DNA from: Paludibacteraceae bacterium | GTDB taxonomy: Bacteria > Bacteroidota > Bacteroidia > Bacteroidales > Paludibacteraceae | DNA: 33,934 nucleotides | Direction: 5' to 3' | NCBI GenBank assembly: GCA_016938015.1 | Contig: JAFGVL010000052.1 | Coordinates: forward strand, 1 to 33,934 | In this document: in pieces, positions 1 to 10,400 of the stretch | Numbering within the stretch: position 1 is the first letter of the stretch | Layout: the number at the start of each line of letters is the position of its first letter | Position numbers and translations under genes: made by a program | Notes under the pieces: generated by a model | Told to the model about the DNA's origin: nothing | Seen by the model: the letters and a program-made list of their open reading frames with translations, nothing else | Databases searched by the model: none

Positions 1-1
1 T

Positions 2-52
2 ATTTCGCCGCAACAAATAGTGGATAAAATAAATTTGATACTTGACAGATAA
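2..52 (+). CDS. 3' end of an upstream gene (partial)
   Basis: The first bases read as an open frame that ends ISPQQIVDKINLILDR and stops at TAA 50-52, directly abutting the ATG of thiL at 53. The residue pattern looks like a natural helical C-terminus, and stop and start codons that touch are typical of translational coupling, so this is probably the last gene upstream in the thiL-rpiB operon. Only 16 residues are visible, too few to name the product. Confidence 0.5.
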   Translation: MSPQQIVDKINLILDR

Positions 53-1078
53 ATGGCACGAACAGAAATTGCAACATACGGTGAATTTGGATTAATTAAA
101 CACTTAACCGAAAAATTTTCTTTAACCAATAGCAGTTCTATAAAAGGAGTGGGAGATGATGCTGCTGTGTTGGAGTATGCCAATAAGCAAGTGCTGGTTA
201 CTACCGATTTGTTGTTAGAAGGGATTCACTTTGATTTAATGTATGTGCCGCTCAAGCACTTGGGGTATAAATCGGCAATAGTCAATTTTTCTGATATCTA
301 TGCCATGAATGGGAACCCTAAACAAATTACTGTTTCTATCGGAGTTTCTAAACGCTTTTCGGTGGAAGAGTTGGAGGAGCTGTATGCCGGCATTCAACTG
401 GCTTGCCATGAGCATGGCGTCGATTTGGTGGGAGGCGATACTTCTGCTTCTGTTACCGGCTTAACTATAAGTATAACTTGTATAGGAGAGGCCGAAAAAG
501 AAAAGATAGTGTATCGTAATACCGCTAAAGAAAACGATTTGTTGTGTGTTTCGGGCAATTTAGGAGCTGCCTATATGGGTTTACAATTATTGGAGCGCGA
601 AAAGGCTGTTTTTGCTAATGATGCATCTGCACAGCCCGATTTTGAAGGGAAAGATTATATACTTCAACGCCAATTACGCCCCGAAGCACGAAAAGATATT
701 GTAAAGCAACTTGATGAAAAGGGAATTATACCCACTTCGATGATAGATATTTCCGATGGCTTGTCGTCCGAAGTAATGCATATTTGTACGCAAAGCAAAG
801 TAGGCTGCCGTGTGTATGAAGACCGCATCCCTATCGATTATCAAACAGCATCTATGGCAGAAGAATTCAATATGAATTTGGTAACTGCGGCTTTAAATGG
901 AGGAGAAGATTATGAATTACTTTTTACCGTTCCGTTGCATATGCACGATAAGGTGCTTGAGATAGAAGATGTAAAAATAATTGGGCATATTTGCAAAGAA
1001 GATATGGGCTTATGCCTTGTTACGAGGGATGAGCAAGAATTTTCCCTTAAAGCACAAGGATGGAATTCCCTTCAATAA
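53..1078 (+). CDS. thiL: thiamine-monophosphate kinase ThiL
   Basis: ThiL uses ATP to phosphorylate thiamine monophosphate to thiamine pyrophosphate, the last step of cofactor B1 synthesis, in the cytoplasm. The 341-residue protein has the family length. It shows the AIR-synthase-like N-terminal metal/ATP motif GVGDDAAVL near residue 35, VTTDLLLEGIHFD just after it, DLVGGDTSAS near residue 125, and the late motifs DISDGLSSE and NGGEDYELL. The N-terminal EFGLIKHL is also usual in Bacteroidota ThiL. The ATG directly follows the stop of the preceding frame, and rpiB follows 32 bases after the thiL stop, so the genes are probably cotranscribed. The call rests on family motifs and is secure. Confidence 0.95.
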   Translation: MARTEIATYGEFGLIKHLTEKFSLTNSSSIKGVGDDAAVLEYANKQVLVTTDLLLEGIHFDLMYVPLKHLGYKSAIVNFSDIYAMNGNPKQITVSIGVSKRFSVEELEELYAGIQLACHEHGVDLVGGDTSASVTGLTISITCIGEAEKEKIVYRNTAKENDLLCVSGNLGAAYMGLQLLEREKAVFANDASAQPDFEGKDYILQRQLRPEARKDIVKQLDEKGIIPTSMIDISDGLSSEVMHICTQSKVGCRVYEDRIPIDYQTASMAEEFNMNLVTAALNGGEDYELLFTVPLHMHDKVLEIEDVKIIGHICKEDMGLCLVTRDEQEFSLKAQGWNSLQ

Positions 1079-1110
1079 ATAAAACTATTAATTATTAACT
1101 GTTAACTATA

Positions 1111-1560
1111 ATGAAACAATTAAGCGAACAAAAAATTGCCATTTGCTCAGACCATGCAGGTTTTGAGTTGAAAGAAAAAATTATGAATGATTTTGGAGCA
1201 ATTGGAGTCCAATTTAAAGATTTTGGCACCAATTCTACGGCTAGTTGCGATTATGCCGATTTTGCTCATCCGATGGCTGCTGCCGTTGAAAGCGGCGAAT
1301 TTGAATACGGCATTTCTATTTGCGGTAGTGGCAATGGTATTACTATGACGGTAAATAAGCATCAAGGTATACGTGCGGCACTTTGCTGGAAACCGGAAAT
1401 TGCAGTGCTTGCCCGTCAACATAACAATGCCAATGTGCTTTCGATGCCTGCACGATTTATAACAGAAGAAGAGGCGTTTCAAATTATAGAAGATTTTTTC
1501 AACACAGATTTTGAAGGAGGAAGACACGAGGCACGAATAGCAAAAATCCCTGTTTGCTAG
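1111..1560 (+). CDS. rpiB: ribose-5-phosphate isomerase B RpiB
   Basis: RpiB interconverts ribose 5-phosphate and ribulose 5-phosphate in the non-oxidative pentose phosphate pathway, as a cytoplasmic dimer. At 149 residues it has the normal size for the RpiB/LacAB family. Visible hallmarks are SDHAGFELK near residue 13, the phosphate-binding and substrate region around CDYADFAHPMA, the catalytic-cysteine segment ICGSGNGITMTVNK, and RAALCW followed by RQHNNANVLSMPARF. It lies 32 bases after thiL on the same strand and is followed by a strong intrinsic terminator, so it is probably the last gene of that transcript. Related sugar isomerases such as LacA/LacB are possible but less likely without lac neighbours. 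Confidence 0.94.
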   Translation: MKQLSEQKIAICSDHAGFELKEKIMNDFGAIGVQFKDFGTNSTASCDYADFAHPMAAAVESGEFEYGISICGSGNGITMTVNKHQGIRAALCWKPEIAVLARQHNNANVLSMPARFITEEEAFQIIEDFFNTDFEGGRHEARIAKIPVC

Positions 1561-1583
1561 GGTATAATTGCATTTTATCTATA

Positions 1584-1622
1584 ATAAGTCCGTTAGGTTT
1601 TTATCTAACGGACTTATTTTTG
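1584..1622 (+). terminator. intrinsic terminator after rpiB
   Basis: A perfect 13-bp stem (1584-1596 with 1605-1617, core AGTCCGTTAG/CTAACGGACT) and an 8-base loop are followed by a T run. It lies 24 bases past the rpiB stop and closes the thiL-rpiB transcript. Confidence 0.93.
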
Positions 1623-1665
1623 TTTTAAAAAATGCCATTTTATATAATTCGTTTGTAAAAAAAGT

Positions 1666-1673
1666 TAAATTTG
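1666..1673 (+). promoter_or_regulatory. Bacteroidota -7 box (TAAATTTG) for the gtrA-like operon
   Basis: TAAATTTG matches the Bacteroidota primary-sigma -7 consensus TAnnTTTG. It lies downstream of the rpiB terminator and 49 bases before the GtrA-like start, where a promoter is needed. No TTTG element sits at the usual 19-21 base spacing, so the call rests on the -7 box and position. Confidence 0.55.
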
Positions 1674-1722
1674 TAGCTGAAAATTAGCTAGTTGTACCTA
1701 AAAGAAATAAGAATAATATAAT

Positions 1723-2157
1723 ATGCAACGCTTATTTAAGGGAAAAACGGATAATATTTGCTTGCAATTAATACGATATTTTTTTGTAGGTGGTTGTGCT
1801 TTTGTAATTGATATTAGCCTGTTATTTTTTTTAACCGAATATGTGGGTATTTATTATTTGATTTCCGCAGGTATTTCTTTTTTAGTGGCTTTAACAGTAA
1901 ATTATTTTTTAAGTGTTAGTTGGGTTTTTAATAAACGGACGGTTGAAAACAGATTATTTGAGTTTACCCTATTTTTAGTTATAGGGTTAATAGGGTTGGG
2001 CTTAAACGAGCTTTTTTTATGGATATTTACCGATAAATTGTTTATTTATTACCTTTTTTCAAAGATAATAACCACTGCAATAGTGTGTTCGTGGAATTTC
2101 TTTGCTCGAAAATTCATTCTTTTTAATAATAAAAACGAATGCCCAAAACAGCTATAA
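1723..2157 (+). CDS. GtrA-like membrane protein
   Basis: GtrA-family proteins are small four-helix inner-membrane proteins, best known as flippases of polyprenyl-phosphate-linked sugars for O-antigen or teichoic-acid glycosylation. This 144-residue protein has the family length. Four hydrophobic segments are visible (about residues 16-36, 39-60, 78-98 and 105-127), with the family-like opening [22 protein letters not shown] and the late segment [13 protein letters not shown]. Its last 19 bases overlap the start of the FAD oxidoreductase gene, indicating an operon. The specific substrate cannot be read from the sequence; the neighbouring GT-C glycosyltransferase supports a role in supplying lipid-linked sugar at the periplasmic face, which is inference. 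Confidence 0.85.
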   Translation: MQRLFKGKTDNICLQLIRYFFVGGCAFVIDISLLFFLTEYVGIYYLISAGISFLVALTVNYFLSVSWVFNKRTVENRLFEFTLFLVIGLIGLGLNELFLWIFTDKLFIYYLFSKIITTAIVCSWNFFARKFILFNNKNECPKQL

Positions 2158-3725
2158 TAATAGGAGCGGGTCCTGCGGGTTTAACTGCTGCTTACGAGTT
2201 GTTAATCAAAACGGATATTAAGCCTATTATTCTTGAAAAAACGGCGGATATAGGCGGAATTTCAAAAACCGTAGTCTACAAAGGAAATAGGCTGGATATA
2301 GGCGGACATCGGTTTTTCTCAAAATCGGATGTTGTTATGAATTGGTGGAAACAAATTTTGCCGTTACAAGGTTATCCCAGCAAAGAAACAGTGCTTTTAG
2401 AAAAACAGCTTGCCCATCACCTAAGTAGCACAGATTTTTCTCCAAATGGACCGGATCCAGAAAAAACCGATAAGCTAATGCTTATAAGAAAAAGGGTTTC
2501 GCGCATATTCTTTTCACGCCATTTTTTTGATTATCCTATATCATTAAACTCAACAACAATAGCAAATCTTGGCTTTGTAAACTTATTTAAAATAGGGCTA
2601 AGCTATTGTTGGGTAAAGCTTTTTCCTCTAAAAAAAATAAAAACCTTAGAAGAGTTTTTTATAAGCCGATTTGGTAAAGAATTATACAACATTTTTTTTA
2701 AAGATTATACAGAGAAAGTATGGGGAGTGCCTTGTTCTAAGATAGAAGCAGGATGGGGAGCGCAGCGGGTTAAAGAGCTTTCGGTAACAAAAGCTCTTAT
2801 TCATGCCCTTAAATCCTGTTTTAAAAAAACAACCGATCTCGAACAGAAATCAACCGAGACAAGCTTAATTGAAAAATTTATGTACCCTAAGTTCGGTCCC
2901 GGACAATTATGGGAAACCGTAGCTCAACTAATAGAGGAAAAAGGAGGCAAATTGATTAAGAATGCAGAGGCGGTTGAATTAAAAACAGCTAAAAATAGCG
3001 TGAGTGAAATTACTTATATTGCCAATCAAACAGGTAAAAAAATCCGATTAAAAGCAGATTATTTCTTTTCCACCATGCCTGTAAAAGAATTAATTGCTTG
3101 TATGGGAAATGAAGTGTCCGCTGAGGTAAAGGCTGTAAGTGAAGGGTTACAATACAGAGACTTTATTACAGTGGGCTTGTTATTGAACAGCCTAAAAATT
3201 AAAAATAAAACAAAAATTGCTACGCTTAATCAATTAGTGCCCGATAATTGGATTTATATTCAAGAGCGAGAGGTAAAAGTGGGGCGGTTACAAGTATTTA
3301 ACAACTGGTCGCCTTATATGGTAGCAGATATCGATAAGGTGTGGATTGGGTTGGAGTATTTTTGCAACGAGGGCGATGAATTGTGGCGTATGAACGACGA
3401 CGACTTTGTTCAGTTTGCTATCAATGAACTTCATAGCATTGATATTATCGATAAAAAGGAAGTAATTGACAGCACCATTATTCGTGTTCCAAAAACTTAT
3501 CCGGCCTATTTTGGCACTTATGCTCAATTTGATACGATTAGGAATTTTACCGATACCATTGAGAATTTATTTTTAATCGGAAGAAATGGTATGCATAAAT
3601 ACAATAATCAAGATCACTCTATGCTTACTGCTATAGCTGCAGTAAACAATATAATAAGTGGAGAAAAATCAAAAGATACTATTTGGAATATTAATGTAGA
3701 GGAAAAATACCATGAGTCAAAATAA
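2139..3725 (+). CDS. FAD/NAD(P)-dependent oxidoreductase (amine oxidase / UDP-galactopyranose-mutase-like fold)
   Basis: The 528-residue protein begins with a textbook dinucleotide-binding motif, [15 protein letters not shown] (GxGxxG at residues 9-14), then an acidic residue after the second strand (ILEK) and the GG doublet region ADIGGISKT with DIGGHRFF. This is the COG1232-type layout shared by protoporphyrinogen-oxidase-like and UDP-galactopyranose-mutase-like flavoproteins. The C-terminal segment [21 protein letters not shown] matches the closing FAD-binding loop of these enzymes. It overlaps the GtrA-like gene by 19 bases and the next gene by 14 bases, so the three genes are translationally coupled. 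The context suggests it modifies a sugar nucleotide or lipid-linked glycan; the actual substrate is unknown. Confidence 0.82.
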   Translation: MPKTAIIIGAGPAGLTAAYELLIKTDIKPIILEKTADIGGISKTVVYKGNRLDIGGHRFFSKSDVVMNWWKQILPLQGYPSKETVLLEKQLAHHLSSTDFSPNGPDPEKTDKLMLIRKRVSRIFFSRHFFDYPISLNSTTIANLGFVNLFKIGLSYCWVKLFPLKKIKTLEEFFISRFGKELYNIFFKDYTEKVWGVPCSKIEAGWGAQRVKELSVTKALIHALKSCFKKTTDLEQKSTETSLIEKFMYPKFGPGQLWETVAQLIEEKGGKLIKNAEAVELKTAKNSVSEITYIANQTGKKIRLKADYFFSTMPVKELIACMGNEVSAEVKAVSEGLQYRDFITVGLLLNSLKIKNKTKIATLNQLVPDNWIYIQEREVKVGRLQVFNNWSPYMVADIDKVWIGLEYFCNEGDELWRMNDDDFVQFAINELHSIDIIDKKEVIDSTIIRVPKTYPAYFGTYAQFDTIRNFTDTIENLFLIGRNGMHKYNNQDHSMLTAIAAVNNIISGEKSKDTIWNINVEEKYHESK

Positions 3726-5652
3726 TAAAAACAAAAAAAGCGCTACTTCAAACAAATCCTTTTCGGAGATGTTGACCAGTTTTTTTCATAACAAATACAC
3801 AAAATTAGCGTTGTTGGCTATCATCACTTTTTGTTTTTTCTCCAATTATTCGGCTATTTTTGATAAAAAGCTGGATCAAAACGGCGATAATATTTATTAT
3901 TTTTCGTTGGGAAAATCGCTTGCTGAAGGCAACGGTTATATGCGAACCATTGGATTTACGCCAACGCCCGAAACTCATTATCCTCCAGGATATCCTCTTT
4001 TTATTGCCGGCGTATTGAAAATATTTCCGGATAATATTTTACTGCTAAAATGTATCAATGGGTTATTGCTGTATTTGTCTATTTTGTTGTTGTTTTTTTT
4101 GTTGAAAAGAATAACGGGTGAAGTTATACTGCCTTTTTTTGCCTGTATGTTATGTTCTCTTCACCCCGAACTTTTACGATGGGGAACTATTATGATGAGT
4201 GAGATATTGTATTTATTTTTAACCTTATTAACGCTGTATGTTTCGTTAGAAATATACGAACGAAAACTATTTAAAGCACAAAAATGGTTACACTATGCTT
4301 TGCCATTTCTTTTATTGTTTCTTGTGAATTATATTTATTTTGTGCGTACTATGGGATTATCAATCATTCTATCGGTTATAGCTTGGTTTGCTCTAATCGC
4401 TTTAGTTTCGTTAGTGCAATGGCGCAAACTTCGAAAATCTGATGATACGATGGTTGTACAACTCAAAAAGCAACAATTTTTGCAAAGAGGCCTATTATTT
4501 TTACTTCTACTTGTTTCGGTTTCCGTTTCAAAAGTGTCGTGGGATAAGCGCAATGAACGAAATGGATTAAAACAAAACACCTATCTGAAAGATTTTAATA
4601 CAAAATTGAACGGCGAAAAAATGACCACTTTTGAAGATTGGAAAATGCGTATTAAAAACAACACCAGCGCATACCTAACTAAATGGGTGCCAAATACATT
4701 GTTTTTTACTACTTACGATATTAAAAAAGATAGTACAAAAGGTGAATGGACGCGTGGAATTGTTATCGTTTTATTACTAATTCTTGGATTAATTCGATTA
4801 AAAAAGGCAAGGCTGTTACTATTTGCTTATATTGCCCTTACAATGGTTGTTCTTATTTTTTACCCTGAACAATTTGGAGGAAGTCGCTATTATACTGCCA
4901 TAATCCCTTTACTAATTTTTTTGCTTTTAAATGGTATTTCTTACAGTGTTTATTGGCTTTGGCGCATGGTTTTTAAAAAGTCGAATCCTGCTAATTGGCA
5001 AACCATTATTCTTGTTGCATTTGTGTTTATTATTATGTTTCCTCGCTACAGCTTAGCACAAAAAAATTTTAGAGCGATTGCTGCATTAGATTCTTGGCAA
5101 GAATTAACTTCTGAAATAAAAATGGTAGAATTTCTTCAATCTATCGAATGGTGTAAATACAATTTACCAAAAGATGCTCGTATGTTATGCCGTAAGCCGG
5201 AATTGTATTATATGTATTCAGGCTATAAGCAAGCAGAAATGTTTCCCAGATATGCCCATCCGGATTCGCTTTTATCGCTACTTGAACGAAAAAAAATTAC
5301 CCATGTAATAATTGATAGTTGGTATAGACATGCTTATGTAACTATGGGGCCAATGATAAATAAATATCCTGAGAAGTTTAAAAAGATATATCAAGGAGGA
5401 ATAACTGATGTTTCGCAAAAACGAGTGCCTACTTATGTGTTTCAATTCAATGCTAAATGGGGTTACTACGGCACAAAAGTTAATGGTAAAAAGCAAGGTA
5501 AAGGGTATGAACTATATTCTGATGGAAGAAAATATGTAGGCAATTTTGCCAATAATTTGCCCAATGGATACGGAGAATATTACGATTTAAATGGACTATT
5601 GCTTGCAAAAGGTATTTGGAGAGATGGAAAACTAATTACGGCAACACCATAA
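3712..5652 (+). CDS. GT-C/GT39-like membrane glycosyltransferase with C-terminal MORN repeats
   Basis: This 646-residue protein has a cytoplasmic basic N-terminus, a first transmembrane helix at about residues 31-46, and then a periplasmic loop with the acidic [10 protein letters not shown] (54-63) and HYPPGYPLF (89-97). That is the arrangement of ArnT/PMT-type GT39 transferases, which use polyprenyl-phosphate sugars. About ten further hydrophobic segments follow to about residue 450, then a soluble domain. From about 583 to 642 the sequence changes to MORN-type repeats ([43 protein letters not shown]), an unusual tail for this family. It overlaps the oxidoreductase gene by 14 bases. Acceptor and sugar are unknown; the GT-C assignment is moderately sure and the MORN tail is clear. 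Confidence 0.8.
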   Translation: MSQNNKNKKSATSNKSFSEMLTSFFHNKYTKLALLAIITFCFFSNYSAIFDKKLDQNGDNIYYFSLGKSLAEGNGYMRTIGFTPTPETHYPPGYPLFIAGVLKIFPDNILLLKCINGLLLYLSILLLFFLLKRITGEVILPFFACMLCSLHPELLRWGTIMMSEILYLFLTLLTLYVSLEIYERKLFKAQKWLHYALPFLLLFLVNYIYFVRTMGLSIILSVIAWFALIALVSLVQWRKLRKSDDTMVVQLKKQQFLQRGLLFLLLLVSVSVSKVSWDKRNERNGLKQNTYLKDFNTKLNGEKMTTFEDWKMRIKNNTSAYLTKWVPNTLFFTTYDIKKDSTKGEWTRGIVIVLLLILGLIRLKKARLLLFAYIALTMVVLIFYPEQFGGSRYYTAIIPLLIFLLLNGISYSVYWLWRMVFKKSNPANWQTIILVAFVFIIMFPRYSLAQKNFRAIAALDSWQELTSEIKMVEFLQSIEWCKYNLPKDARMLCRKPELYYMYSGYKQAEMFPRYAHPDSLLSLLERKKITHVIIDSWYRHAYVTMGPMINKYPEKFKKIYQGGITDVSQKRVPTYVFQFNAKWGYYGTKVNGKKQGKGYELYSDGRKYVGNFANNLPNGYGEYYDLNGLLLAKGIWRDGKLITATP

Positions 5653-5668
5653 ATAGTTACTCAAAATA

Positions 5669-5706
5669 AAAAAATCCTTTGCTTTTAACTAAGCAAAGGA
5701 TTTTTT
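5669..5706. terminator. bidirectional intrinsic terminator
   Basis: A perfect 16-bp stem (5669-5684 with 5691-5706) has a 6-base loop and A/T tracts on its two sides, so it works on either strand. It lies between the convergent glycosyltransferase gene (stop 5652) and ahcY (stop 5729) and can serve both. Confidence 0.93.
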
Positions 5707-5728
5707 GCGAGAAATATTTTCGAAAAAC

Positions 5729-7147
5729 TTAGTATCTATAGTGATCGGCTTTATAAGGTCCGTTTGCATCAATACCAAGGTAAGCTGCCTGTTCAGGTGT
5801 TAATTTGGTAAGTTTTACTCCAATTTGTTCCAAATGTAAACGAGCCACTTCTTCGTCTAATTTTTTGGACAATCGGTAAACACCTATTTCGTAATTGTTT
5901 GTCCATAAATCGATTTGCGCTAATGTTTGATTGGTAAATGAATTACTCATTACAAACGATGGATGTCCGGTAGCACAACCTAAATTTACTAACCGACCTT
6001 CTGCTAATAAGAAAATACTGTTTCCTGTTGGGAAAGTATATTTGTCAACTTGAGGTTTGATATTGATGTGTTTAATGCCCGGAAAGTTTACCAATTTATC
6101 AACTTGTATTTCATTGTCAAAGTGACCGATATTACATACAATGGCTTGGTCTTTCATTACTTTTAAGTGGTCAATTGTAATTACACCAAGGTTTCCTGTG
6201 GTAGTAACAAAAATATTCCCTTCTTTTACGGCCTCTTCCATAGTGGTAACTTCAAAGCCTTCCATGGCAGCTTGAAGGGCACAAATGGGGTCTATTTCGG
6301 TTACAATAACACGGGCTCCATACGAACGCATTGAGTGTGCGCAGCCTTTACCCACATCGCCATAGCCTAACACAACAACTGTTTTTCCGGCAATCATTAC
6401 ATCGGTTGCACGTTTGATACCATCCGCCAACGATTCGCGACAGCCATACAGGTTATCGAATTTAGATTTAGTTACCGAGTCGTTAACATTGATGGCAGGG
6501 ATAAGTAATTCTCCTTTTTCCATCATTTGGTACAAGCGGTGAACGCCGGTAGTTGTTTCTTCGGAAACGCCTTTTAATTCAGTCACTGTTCTGTGCCAGC
6601 GTTGATTATCTTCAGCTAAAATAGTTTTTAATGTGTCTAAAATAACTTGTTCTTCATGGTTACCTCCCTTTCTATCGATACTTTTTGCATCTTTCTCTGC
6701 TTTATATCCCCAGTGAATAAGCAAGGTGGCATCTCCGCCATCATCTACAATTAAGTTGGGTCCTTTGCCTTCGGGAAAACGTAAGGCCATATGGGTACAC
6801 CACCAGTATTCTTCCAAACTTTCGCCTTTCCAAGCAAAAACAGGAATTCCGGCTGCTGCAATAGCTGCGGCGGCGTGGTCTTGCGTAGAAAAAATGTTGC
6901 AACTAGCCCAGCGCACATCGGCACCAAGCTCTACTAAAGTTTCGATTAACACGGCAGTTTGAATAGTCATGTGCAGTGAGCCGGTAATGCGAGCACCTTT
7001 TAATGGCTTTTTACCTTCGTATTTTTTACGGGTAGCCATTAATCCCGGCATTTCGTGTTCGGCAATTTCAATCTCTTTACGACCGAATTCAGCCAAACTC
7101 ATGTCTGCCACTTTATAAGGCAGATTAGTAGTAAATAAACTTGACAT
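5729..7147 (-). CDS. ahcY: adenosylhomocysteinase (S-adenosyl-L-homocysteine hydrolase)
   Basis: AhcY reversibly splits S-adenosylhomocysteine, the by-product of SAM-dependent methylation, into homocysteine and adenosine, using bound NAD. The 472-residue length is that of the bacterial enzyme. Visible motifs are the N-terminal substrate region [10 protein letters not shown] (residues 56-65), [17 protein letters not shown] (135-139), the catalytic region [13 protein letters not shown] (220-232), the NAD-binding GYGDVGKG (261-268) and the C-terminal KADHYRY whose Lys and Tyr reach the cofactor of the neighbouring subunit. It stands alone on the minus strand between a shared terminator and the R-M gene. 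A functional link with metY, 20 kb away, is metabolic only. Confidence 0.97.
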   Translation of the reverse strand: MSSLFTTNLPYKVADMSLAEFGRKEIEIAEHEMPGLMATRKKYEGKKPLKGARITGSLHMTIQTAVLIETLVELGADVRWASCNIFSTQDHAAAAIAAAGIPVFAWKGESLEEYWWCTHMALRFPEGKGPNLIVDDGGDATLLIHWGYKAEKDAKSIDRKGGNHEEQVILDTLKTILAEDNQRWHRTVTELKGVSEETTTGVHRLYQMMEKGELLIPAINVNDSVTKSKFDNLYGCRESLADGIKRATDVMIAGKTVVVLGYGDVGKGCAHSMRSYGARVIVTEIDPICALQAAMEGFEVTTMEEAVKEGNIFVTTTGNLGVITIDHLKVMKDQAIVCNIGHFDNEIQVDKLVNFPGIKHINIKPQVDKYTFPTGNSIFLLAEGRLVNLGCATGHPSFVMSNSFTNQTLAQIDLWTNNYEIGVYRLSKKLDEEVARLHLEQIGVKLTKLTPEQAAYLGIDANGPYKADHYRY

Positions 7148-7173
7148 AATTTTATGTGTTTAAAAATGAGGTG

Positions 7174-7181
7174 CAAAGATA
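7174..7181 (-). promoter_or_regulatory. -7 box (TATCTTTG) of ahcY
   Basis: The minus-strand TATCTTTG fits TAnnTTTG exactly and ends 26 bases before the ahcY ATG, predicting a leader of about 20 bases. No good TTTG element was found at -33. Confidence 0.55.
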
Positions 7182-7353
7182 GAATCTTTTTTGGGAATAA
7201 TAAATTTTGGAAGGAATGCAAAAGTTATTTTGAGGAAATTTTATTTGTTTTTAATTAAGGGAATGCATTTCCTAATTTAAAAGTGGAGATTAATGGATTT
7301 ATTGTGTGTTGAAAAAAAGTTTTCAATATGTATTAATAATAACAATAAATTAC

Positions 7354-7361
7354 TAATTTTG
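7354..7361 (+). promoter_or_regulatory. -7 box (TAATTTTG) of the R-M gene
   Basis: TAATTTTG matches TAnnTTTG and lies 74 bases before the ATG of the restriction-modification gene, inside a very AT-rich 288-base gap (7148-7435) that otherwise holds only the ahcY promoter region. The -33 element is not evident. Confidence 0.5.
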
Positions 7362-7435
7362 AACACATTAGAGGTTGTTAAAAAATAAATTTCCAAAAGG
7401 CTGATTTTCAAGAAACTACACGCAACTAAAATCTT

Positions 7436-10400
7436 ATGCCATACAAAAATCTTATACAAGTTTTAGGTTTTATCCCAAAGGAAAACACAGCAGATATTTA
7501 TATTAAGAAATATGCTGATAATTATGCTATTGAGATTGATTTCAAAAAAGAAATCATCAATTATGGAGAGAAAATTACAGCGGATAGCAAAACGACACAA
7601 AATTTTACTCAAGCTGAGAATTTTGTGGTGCTTGAATGTGTTGACAGATTGCTTGAAGTTGGGTATAAACCTGAATGCATAGTTCTTGAACCGACTTGGA
7701 AACTAGGTCGTCAAGAAAAAGGAAGGCTTGATATTTTGGTAAAGAAAGAAGAGAAAGCTTATTTAATGATAGAATGCAAAACTTTTGGGAAAGAGTTTGA
7801 TGATGAGTTGAAAAAGATGAAAAAAGACGGAGGACAGCTTTTTTCCTATTTTCAGCAAGATAAAAATGCTGAAATTTTAATGCTTTACACCTCTAAGCTG
7901 GATAAGGATACAATTATTTTCAAAAACGAAATTGTAAAAATAGAAGAAGAATATAGACTTGCTGCCAGTGTAAAAGATTTTTATGAAAAATGGAATAAAA
8001 ACACCAAACAGCAAGGCGTTTGGGAAAATTCTCCTTATGATTTTAAAAGTAAGATATTTACAAAATCTGATTTAGTAGAATTAAACGAGGCTGAAAGCAA
8101 AAAGATTTTCCATGAGTTTGCATCTATTCTCCGCAAACATTCTGTTTCTGATAAACCGAATGCCTTTAATAAGATTTTCAATCTCTTTTTGGCTAAATTA
8201 TATGATGAAGCTAAAAGAGAAAGTGATGAATTGGAATTTCGTTGGCGCGAAGATGACAATGCGGTTGATTTTCAAGTTCGCTTAATTAATTTGCACAAAG
8301 ATGGATTGTTTGCCTTTCTTCAAAAAGAGATTGAAGGTATTGATGAAAAAGATTTTAAAGCAAATTCGCCAGAGGAACTTCTTGAGAAAAAGAAGAAAGT
8401 TTTAAAGTTCAACAATATATTAGCTATAAAGGAAGTATTGGACGATGCTAGTTTTGATGAAAATCAACGCGTATTGAAAGATGTGGTAAAACTTTTAGAA
8501 AGATATCAGATTCGCTATCCAAGGAAACAACAGCATTTATCTGATTTCTTTGAAAAGCTCCTGACAACAGGGCTAAAACAAGAGGTTGGTCAGTACTTTA
8601 CACCACCACCAATTACAAAATTTATTGTTTGTTCTTTACCTATCAAGCAAATGATAGAAAAAGAGGTGAACAAAGAAGCACCAGAGCTACCAGCAATAAT
8701 TGATTACGCAGCGGGTAGCGGTCATTTCATCACTGAAGCTTTGGAAGAATATCAAGATATTATCAATGCTTTTTCAGAAGATGAAATGAAAAATTTCTAT
8801 CCTAAAGCTGTACAACAAATAAAATCATGGAAAGCTGACCCTTATGAATGGGCCTCAAAATATGTATATGGAATAGAAAAGGATTACCGTTTAGTAAAAG
8901 TAGCAAAAGTAGGTTGTTATTTTTATGGCGATGGTGTGGCACAAATTATTCATGGCGATGGTTTAGATAGTTTCAAAACTTCTAAAACTTATAAAGGGCT
9001 ATTGAAAGAAAATACAAATCTTGAAGATTCTACAAAGGCTAAATTTTCACTGGTTTTGTCCAACCCTCCTTATTCGGTAAATGATTGCAAAGACGATTTG
9101 GAATATATCGGAGCACAAAATGATTTCTCTTTATTTCCATACCTCTCAGATAACAGTAATGATATTGAATGTCTTTTTGTGGAAAGAACCAAACATTTAT
9201 TGAAAGATAATGGTATTGCAGCTCTTGTTTTACCTGTTTCTTTTTTGAATAATGGTGGAATACAAACTAAAGCACGAGAAATTATTCTGCAATATTTTGA
9301 TATTGTTGCGATTGCCGAATTAGGACGAAACACCTTTATGGCTACTCCAACTAAAACAATTGTTCTATTTATAAAAAGAAAGAATAATCAAGAGTGTATC
9401 AAATTTAAAGATTATGTGAATAAATTTTGTATAGAATATATTGATAACACCATTAATCAAATTGAGAAACCCGTATCTAAATATGTAAGCAATGTTTGGG
9501 AAAGTATTTCGTTTGAAGATTATGTTTCTTTATTAAAAAAAGAGCCAAGCAATGCGATACAAAGCCATGAAATTTATAAAGAATACCGTAAAAAAATAAA
9601 ACCCAAAAATGAAAATGAATTTTGGGATAAATTGATTGAAATTGAAAAAGATAAACTATTACATTTCATTCTCGCTTACCCACAAAAAGATATTGTTTTA
9701 GTGAAAAGTGGTGAAAAAGATGAAGAAAAACAATTCCTAGGTTTTACTTTCTCAGATAGAAGAGGGAGTGAAGGTATGCACTCTGTATTAGCTGGAAAAA
9801 CTATTGATCAATGTACTCAGCTTTATAATATTAATGATCATAATGATATTACAAAAGCAAGCAGTTATATTTACAAGGCTTTTGAGGGTAAAACTAATTT
9901 AGAAATAGCCGAAAATTTAAAAGAAAATATTTCTTATGTTGATTTATTGGATATGTTAACTTTTGATCGTGCTGAATTTAAAAAAGATATTTCTCTTGCA
10001 ATTAAGAGTAAAGTTCGGTTTGAAAAAATCTGGAATACGGAAAATTTGGTTTTGCTTTCAGAAATAGCAGAAATTAAAAAAGGGACAACTATAACTAAAG
10101 AAGGAACAGAAGAAGGAAAAATTCCTGTAATTGCGGGAGGTCAAGAACCTGCCTATTATCACAATGAATCTAACAGAGAAAAAAATGTAATTACAGTAAG
10201 TGCATCAGGTGCGTATGCTGGTTTTATTAATTTTTTTGAAATACCCATTTTTGCTTCTGATTGTAATACCATAATATCTAATAATGAAAGTAAAATCTCA
10301 ACGAAATTAATTTATTTATTTTTAAAGTCAATACAAAGTGAAATTTATGGTTTGCAAAGAGGACAAGCTCAACCGCATGTTTATAGTGATGATTTGTCGA

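Noticed and set aside
1147-1527. 126-codon minus-strand open frame
   Set aside because: It is fully antisense to rpiB, which has all family motifs.
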